NCBI GenBank assembly: GCA_011523705.1
Contig: WTGC01000096.1
Coordinates: 1 to 56,025, forward strand
Direction: 5' to 3'
From: Chloroflexota bacterium
Lineage (GTDB): Bacteria; Chloroflexota; Anaerolineae; Aggregatilineales; Phototrophicaceae
Length of the DNA stretch: 56,025 bases
Both the position numbers and the translations under genes were made by a program. Below, one piece after another: positions 51,908-56,025 of the stretch; within the stretch, counting starts at the first letter, position 1, and each line of letters begins with the position of its first letter. The notes beneath the pieces were generated by a model. It saw nothing but the letters and a program-made list of their open reading frames with translations. It was not told the DNA's origin and did not search any database.

Positions 51908-52849
51908 TTATCCCTGCTTCTCCTTAGTATCACGTCGCGAACCGGCATCAGCCGCGCGCCGCTGAATCGCCTCGGTGTGGCTCATGTCCGGATTCCACTC
52001 GTCCGGCAGCGCGTCCCGTTGCCTGGTGGCGATCCAGCCGCCCAAATCACGCGCGATCCGCTCCAGCATTTTGGGCTGCGCCCAGGTCGCCGTATCCACC
52101 TGCACCGCAATCGCCCCCGCCTCGATATAGTCGCGCGCGTCCTGCGGCGAGTGGATGCCGCCGGAAGCGATGATCGGAAGATCATCAGGAAGCTGGCGCC
52201 GCAGTCTTCCCACCAGGCGCAGAATCAGTGGCTTCATCAGCGGACCGTACAAGCGACCGCTAACGAGCCGCCCCGTATGGCGGTCGCGTGCGGTTCCGCG
52301 CGGCGGCGCCGTCAACACCAGCGCGTCGGCGCCGGCATCGGCGATCGGCAATGCCAGTTGATACGACTCGTAGAAGGGCAAACGCGCCAGCAATGGCTTT
52401 TCCAGGCGCGCCGCTTCCGCCACCAAGTCGACAGCGTCGGCTTCATGAATGTCATCGCGCAAACCGAGTTCGACGGCGGCAATCTCATCCACGTCATCGA
52501 TCAATTCGACAGCCCGTTTCGTCTGATCTAACGAAGTCCCTACCAAATGCAAGATGACAGGAATCGGCAGGCGCTCCCAGGCGCGGCGATTCTGGCTTAT
52601 CACCTTGGCCAGACCGGGATTGGGCAGACCGGTATGAATCAATACGCCGGCATCGAGCGAGATAACGCGCGTACCCGCGGCCGGGCGCCAGGGTTCAATC
52701 GTGGCCGGATTGGTCACGATGGCGCCCAGCTTGTCGAAGTGGATCAGCGCCCGGTAGCGGTCGCCAAAGCCGACGGTTCCGGCGGCCGGCATAACCGGCG
52801 TCGATACGATCAAACTGGTCTTGCTTGGACGTGCAATTTCGATTGCCAT
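51908..52849 (-). CDS. Dihydroorotate dehydrogenase-like flavoprotein
   Basis: A 313-aa TIM-barrel flavoprotein resembling class 1B PyrD: the phosphate/FMN region DKLGAIVTNPATIEPWRPAAGTRV and the GLPNPGLAKVI segment match, as do LPIIASGGIHSPQDARDYIEAGAIAVQVDTA near the end. The NxSCPN loop carrying the catalytic Cys of class 1B enzymes is not found; the aligned region reads AAVELGLRD. The usual Lys of the FMN site (VTK) is Asn. It may therefore oxidise a different substrate. It follows the pyrK-like gene by 15 bp, implying a complex of the two. The call is family level; dihydroorotate activity is doubtful. Confidence 0.72.
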   Translation of the reverse strand: MAIEIARPSKTSLIVSTPVMPAAGTVGFGDRYRALIHFDKLGAIVTNPATIEPWRPAAGTRVISLDAGVLIHTGLPNPGLAKVISQNRRAWERLPIPVILHLVGTSLDQTKRAVELIDDVDEIAAVELGLRDDIHEADAVDLVAEAARLEKPLLARLPFYESYQLALPIADAGADALVLTAPPRGTARDRHTGRLVSGRLYGPLMKPLILRLVGRLRRQLPDDLPIIASGGIHSPQDARDYIEAGAIAVQVDTATWAQPKMLERIARDLGGWIATRQRDALPDEWNPDMSHTEAIQRRAADAGSRRDTKEKQG

Positions 52850-52864
52850 CAGCAGCCTGCGGCT

Positions 52865-53623
52865 TTAGTTCAAAGGCAAGTCGGTCAAGTCAAAAGCGGC
52901 GCCATCAACGCATGGCAGCTTTGGCGCGCCGCGCAGGTTGAGCGCGCAGGCATGGCAGGCGCCGACGCCGCAGGGCATTTCGCGCTGCGCGACGGCAAAG
53001 GCGTAGTTCGTCGGCATGTCGGCTTGTCGTTCGCGCATCAACCGCAAGATCTCGCGATAATATCCCCATTCGTCTCCCGGCCCGACCACGACAAAGACCT
53101 GATCCGCCCAGCCCAATGTCATCACCATGTCAGGCCAAGTAAGATCGTCGTCCGCCTGGATGACCTCGACCTCCTCCGATAAATGACCCGTTTCGTATTG
53201 CCTGGCCGAACCCATCAGGACCAGCGTAACGCCAACCTGCTTCGCCAAGAGCGGCGGCAGCATCAGCAGCAGCGCCGCTGGCGTAGTATGATAAGCAATG
53301 AGCAGGATATTGCGCAGATTGTGGCGGAATCGAAAGGGCTTGCCGACCGGACCGATGATGCTCAACAGCTGACCCGGAAGAAACTGGGCGCGGGCGGGCC
53401 GCTCCACGATGACGATATTGCGCGCCTGGATCTCCACCGGGAACCAGAGCTCGCGCAAATAGGGGTCCCATTGTTCGGAATCGTAATCCTTGTCGATGCG
53501 GCGCACGAGCATCGCCTGCCCGGCGAGCATCGCCGAAAGCGATTGATCCACCGCCAGTTCAAGCCGCTGATGCCCTCGATTGACTCGCTTTATCCGCTCG
53601 ATGTATGCTTGTGTTTCTTTCAT
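52865..53623 (-). CDS. PyrK-like electron-transfer subunit
   Basis: A 252-aa protein whose C-terminus carries the [2Fe-2S] ligands C-x4-C-x2-C-x11-C at Cys218, 223, 226 and 238 in PCGVGACHACAL...PCVDG, exactly as in PyrK. The middle has a ferredoxin-reductase-like FAD/NAD region (GQLLSIIGPVGKPF, LLIAYHTTPAALLLMLPPLLA, DQVFVVVGPGDEW). It would pass electrons between NAD and the adjacent dehydrogenase-like protein. The N-terminal FAD motif (RxYS/T) is not clearly seen, so the flavin site may be degenerate. It is the first gene of the three-gene unit with the PyrD-like and FmdB-family genes. Confidence 0.8.
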   Translation of the reverse strand: MKETQAYIERIKRVNRGHQRLELAVDQSLSAMLAGQAMLVRRIDKDYDSEQWDPYLRELWFPVEIQARNIVIVERPARAQFLPGQLLSIIGPVGKPFRFRHNLRNILLIAYHTTPAALLLMLPPLLAKQVGVTLVLMGSARQYETGHLSEEVEVIQADDDLTWPDMVMTLGWADQVFVVVGPGDEWGYYREILRLMRERQADMPTNYAFAVAQREMPCGVGACHACALNLRGAPKLPCVDGAAFDLTDLPLN

Positions 53624-53814
53624 TCGCCCTCTCCCTCTAGATCAATTATAGTCGCATTGGGTGAAGGCAACAGAACAAACGATGACGGATAAGCGCGCGG
53701 CTCTATGGTGTAGATGGGGAAGAGGATGCCGATAAAACCGGACCTTATTCTCGTTTTTCGGGGGATCGTCCGCACTGATTCTGTCATTCACCGCGTGCAT
53801 CAAGGGGAGTTGGC

Positions 53815-55188
53815 TTGACGTCAAAACGAATCGAGGGGCGCGGCGCTTGGCTGCTGACAGCTGTCCTGCTGCTCGGTTTCGTTTTGCGCGTCGCCTATGC
53901 CTTGGAGCAGCCGACGCTGGAGCAGTATACCGGCGCCGGCGACAGCAGCGGCTATCTAGCCAGTGGCGCGGGATTCTTCAGCGGGAAAGAACACGGTTGG
54001 ATCCGCGACATCCCCTTTTATAACTCCAATCTGAAGCCGGCGCCGCTGTACATTATCTTCGCCGGCCTCTTTCAAGTCTTTCTGCCCGACCACGAGGCGA
54101 TCATCGCCATACGCCTCGTCCAGTGCCTGGCCTCGATCACGACCGCGTATATGGCGTGTCGGCTGGCGGCGATCGTCTCCGGCAAGGACCGCGCCGGTCT
54201 GATCGCCGCGTCGCTCGTGGCGCTGCATCCGGCCTTCGTCGCCGAACCTGCGCAAATAGGCACGGAAACGCTATACATATTTTTCCTGGCGCTGGGTCTT
54301 TGGCTCTATGGCAAAACTATCGCCAGGCTTGCCGATGGAGGGCCAAGCAGGCGAATCGGCGAAGCATGCGTGCTGGCTCTGTCGGCGGCCGCCTTCGGCT
54401 TGGCGACCTTGACGCGGGGCGTGTCGGCGCTCTTCCCCCTCGTCCTGCTTCTCCATCTCTTTTGGCTTGGCCGCCGCCAACTCTTGCGCAGCTGGCGCAG
54501 CAGCGCTTTGCTCTTGCTCTTCGTATACGCGGCGGTCGTATCGACCTGGACGGTCTACAATCTCGTGAGCTGGAATCGCTTCATTATCGTTAGCGACCAG
54601 ATGATGGGCGCCTTGTGGCGCGGCGCCGAGCGCAACGATGGCTCGCCCGAGCACAATGACCGCCTGCTCCTCGAAGGCGTCGAAGTCAATACGCCCCCCG
54701 GCTGCGAAGTCGACTGCAAATACAACCACTCAACCGAAACCTACGTCAGCAAGATTGCCGCCATAGTAAGCGCGGATCTGGGAGCTTATCTGGCCCTCCG
54801 CTTTGAAGAACTTGCCTATGCCATTTTGCAGCCGCACGGGACGACACCATTCGGCGATATCAGCGTGTTCGGCGCCGGGCGCCAGTGGCTCGCGGACGAT
54901 CGCTCGCTTCAAGGATTCGCGCAGGTGCTGCAGATTGAAGGCTTCCCCATCAAGCTGATCTTCTGGATCTTTCACTATGTCGGCATCACTTTCGGACTGA
55001 TGGGCATGTATTGGTCGCGCAATAGTTGGGCGACGGCCGCGCCGCTCGCTGGATTCTTGCTTTACACAGTCGCGATTCACTTCTTTTTGCTGGCGCTGCC
55101 CCGCTACCTCTTTCCTGTCGAGTTGGCATGGATGGTGTTCGCTGGCATCGCGCTGGGGAAACTTTATGAGCGGCGAGGCAATGGATGA
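53815..55188 (+). CDS. GT-C-fold (PMT/ArnT-like) membrane glycosyltransferase
   Basis: A 457-aa membrane protein with about nine to eleven helices. The first extracytoplasmic loop carries an acidic GAGDSSGYLASGAGFFS patch where GT39/GT83-type enzymes hold their catalytic Asp, followed by KPAPLYIIFAGLFQVFL, which fits the PMT_2 pattern. It would transfer a sugar from a polyprenyl-phosphate donor to a lipid, protein or envelope polymer. Start is TTG at 53815 behind AGGGGAG. The acceptor is unknown. Followed by a repeat-rich 209-bp gap. Confidence 0.75.
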   Translation: MTSKRIEGRGAWLLTAVLLLGFVLRVAYALEQPTLEQYTGAGDSSGYLASGAGFFSGKEHGWIRDIPFYNSNLKPAPLYIIFAGLFQVFLPDHEAIIAIRLVQCLASITTAYMACRLAAIVSGKDRAGLIAASLVALHPAFVAEPAQIGTETLYIFFLALGLWLYGKTIARLADGGPSRRIGEACVLALSAAAFGLATLTRGVSALFPLVLLLHLFWLGRRQLLRSWRSSALLLLFVYAAVVSTWTVYNLVSWNRFIIVSDQMMGALWRGAERNDGSPEHNDRLLLEGVEVNTPPGCEVDCKYNHSTETYVSKIAAIVSADLGAYLALRFEELAYAILQPHGTTPFGDISVFGAGRQWLADDRSLQGFAQVLQIEGFPIKLIFWIFHYVGITFGLMGMYWSRNSWATAAPLAGFLLYTVAIHFFLLALPRYLFPVELAWMVFAGIALGKLYERRGNG

Positions 55189-55217
55189 GAGGCTCGCCAT
55201 CAATAGCGCTGAGAGCG

Positions 55218-55266
55218 GCAGACCCCCACCCCCCGGCCCCCTCCCCCATAAAGAGGGAGGGGGAGC
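55218..55266. repeat. Family B GC-rich repeat, intact copy
   Basis: The most complete copy: CAGACCCCCACCCCCC, GGCC core, CCCCCTCCC, loop CCATAAAGA, GGGAGGGGG, AGC. The last arms form a 9-bp stem around CCATAAAGA. It serves as the reference for the interrupted copy at 30293-30528. Confidence 0.8.
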
Positions 55267-55397
55267 AAAACGAAGAGGCGCTTAAGGTATATTGCGTGGC
55301 CGGCGCTAAGGCAGGGCGGGAGACTAGAGTTGGCGCTGAACTTCACGTTACGGATTGCTGGTACCGAATGGCGCTGAACCGCGATTAGGGGATTGAA

Positions 55398-55943
55398 ATG
55401 AAAATCTACACCAGGACGGGCGATGCTGGCGGGACCGCCCTTTTCGCCGGTGGTCGCGTCGCCAAGCATCACGCGCGCGTCGAAGCCTACGGCACGATCG
55501 ACGAACTCAATTCAGTCTTGGGCCTGGCGCGCGCCTCTAAGCCGAGCCGGCAGGTTGACGCCTGGCTGGAAAAAGCGCAGAATCAACTCTTCCATCTTGG
55601 CGCCGACCTGGCGACGCCGCTCGATGCCAAAGCCGATTGGATCACGCGCGTTTCAAAAGCGGACGTTGAATGGCTGGAACGGTCGATTGACCAAATGAGC
55701 CAGGATTTGGCGCCGCTAAGCAACTTCATCCTGCCGGGCGGCGCGCCGGCCGCCGCCCAGATCCAGCTAGCGCGCGCCGTCTGCCGCCGTGCCGAGCGAC
55801 TTATCGTCAAGCTCGCAGAAAGCGAAGACATCAGCGAACACGCCCTGCCCTATGTCAACCGACTCTCGGACTGGCTCTTCACACTGGCGCGCTACGAAAA
55901 TAGGCAAGCCGGCGAAGCGGAATCCAAGTGGCGCCTTCGCTGA
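55398..55943 (+). CDS. PduO-type cob(I)alamin adenosyltransferase
   Basis: A 181-aa enzyme that transfers the adenosyl group of ATP to cob(I)alamin to make coenzyme B12. Family motifs: IYTRTGDAGGTALFAGGRV (ATP binding), EAYGTIDELNSVLGLAR, the RAVCRRAER helix with the conserved Arg pair, and the terminal YVNRLSDWLFTLARYEN. Length is typical of stand-alone PduO-type ATR. The ATG at 55398 lies just after TAGGGGATTGAA. No other cobalamin gene is in the window, so it may be a salvage enzyme. It ends 33 bp before the opposite-strand tRNA. Confidence 0.92.
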   Translation: MKIYTRTGDAGGTALFAGGRVAKHHARVEAYGTIDELNSVLGLARASKPSRQVDAWLEKAQNQLFHLGADLATPLDAKADWITRVSKADVEWLERSIDQMSQDLAPLSNFILPGGAPAAAQIQLARAVCRRAERLIVKLAESEDISEHALPYVNRLSDWLFTLARYENRQAGEAESKWRLR

Positions 55944-55976
55944 TCATTCAGGCTTGGGGAAATTGATGGAGAGAGG

Positions 55977-56025
55977 TGCCGGAGGTGGGAGTCGAACCCA
56001 CACACCCGAAGGTACACGAGTTTGA
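55977..56025 (-). tRNA. tRNA-Leu(CAA), 5' part beyond the window
   Basis: Reading the minus strand from the window edge, anticodon CAA lies at 56022-56024 after U33. The 3' side of the anticodon stem, a long variable arm closed by TTCG, the T-arm GTGGG-TTCGACT-CCCAC and the acceptor strand CTCCGGC with discriminator A at 55977 follow. A long variable arm limits it to Leu, Ser or Tyr, and the acceptor implies a 5' end GCCGGAG, common in bacterial tRNA-Leu. CCA is not fully encoded (ACC then T). The 5' half is outside the window, so identity rests on the loop reading. Confidence 0.8.

Noticed and set aside
55185..55388. 67-codon plus-strand frame after the membrane glycosyltransferase
   Set aside because: It is made largely of the family B repeat and lacks coding character.

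Overview
The window is a GC-rich, gene-dense bacterial chromosome segment with about 48 protein genes and a partial tRNA-Leu. Gene content and protein style suggest a member of the Chloroflexota (Anaerolineae-like). Hints are the TIR/NACHT/FGE-sulfatase proteins, UGA-encoded redox proteins, conserved M50B-like membrane proteins and many short GC-rich palindromic repeats. This placement is inference; no phylogenetic marker in the window proves it.

Layout. 1-1700: TfoX C-terminal-domain protein and fabF. 1710-5789: a minus-strand redox cluster holding two genes that a standard gene caller would split at an in-frame TGA. These are a UGSC-family selenoprotein (Sec92) and an AhpD-like peroxidase with a C-x-x-Sec centre (Sec90). 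Each TGA is followed at the right distance by a stem-loop that fits a bacterial SECIS element. Between and beside them lie a thioredoxin-like partner, a 43-aa membrane peptide and a Cys-motif protein. 6000-8082: an alpha-toroid-like protein and a CgeB-like glycosyltransferase. 8223-16695: a branched-chain amino acid/amide ABC transporter with two tandem substrate-binding proteins, LivH, an N-terminally extended LivM, LivG, LivF and a downstream APH-fold kinase. 16676-17596: EamA exporter.

17774-26594: the most unusual block, a four-gene plus-strand cassette. It encodes a 1320-aa TIR-NTPase-HEAT protein, a TIR-FGE-sulfatase-fold protein overlapping it by 4 bp, a 172-aa protein, and a NACHT NTPase sharing a short beta motif with the 172-aa protein. 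It looks like an immune/conflict system pairing TIR effectors with STAND-type switches.

26622-36611: soluble sugar dehydrogenase, an internally duplicated coiled-coil membrane protein, mannose-6-phosphate isomerase, a repeat-filled 395-bp gap with a MITE-like insertion, clpB, a Trm112-like protein, a clan-A glycoside hydrolase and a flippase-like membrane protein. 36575-45541: Rieske oxygenase, a tandem M50B pair whose second copy has lost the HExxH site, a P1B-4 metal ATPase behind a palindromic promoter, an acyl-CoA synthetase and UDP-glucose dehydrogenase. 45701-55943: iolD-iolC, purB, aguA, an Nfu_N-like protein, a pyrK-pyrD-like-fmdB operon, a GT-C membrane glycosyltransferase and a PduO-type cobalamin adenosyltransferase. 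The window ends inside tRNA-Leu(CAA).

Two short repeat families are scattered between genes. Family A is built on GGGCGAGCC/GGCTCGCCC hairpins; it occurs singly and as a 49-bp tandem array. Family B is a C-rich/G-rich hairpin around CATAAAGA; one copy appears interrupted by a 175-bp terminal-inverted-repeat element.
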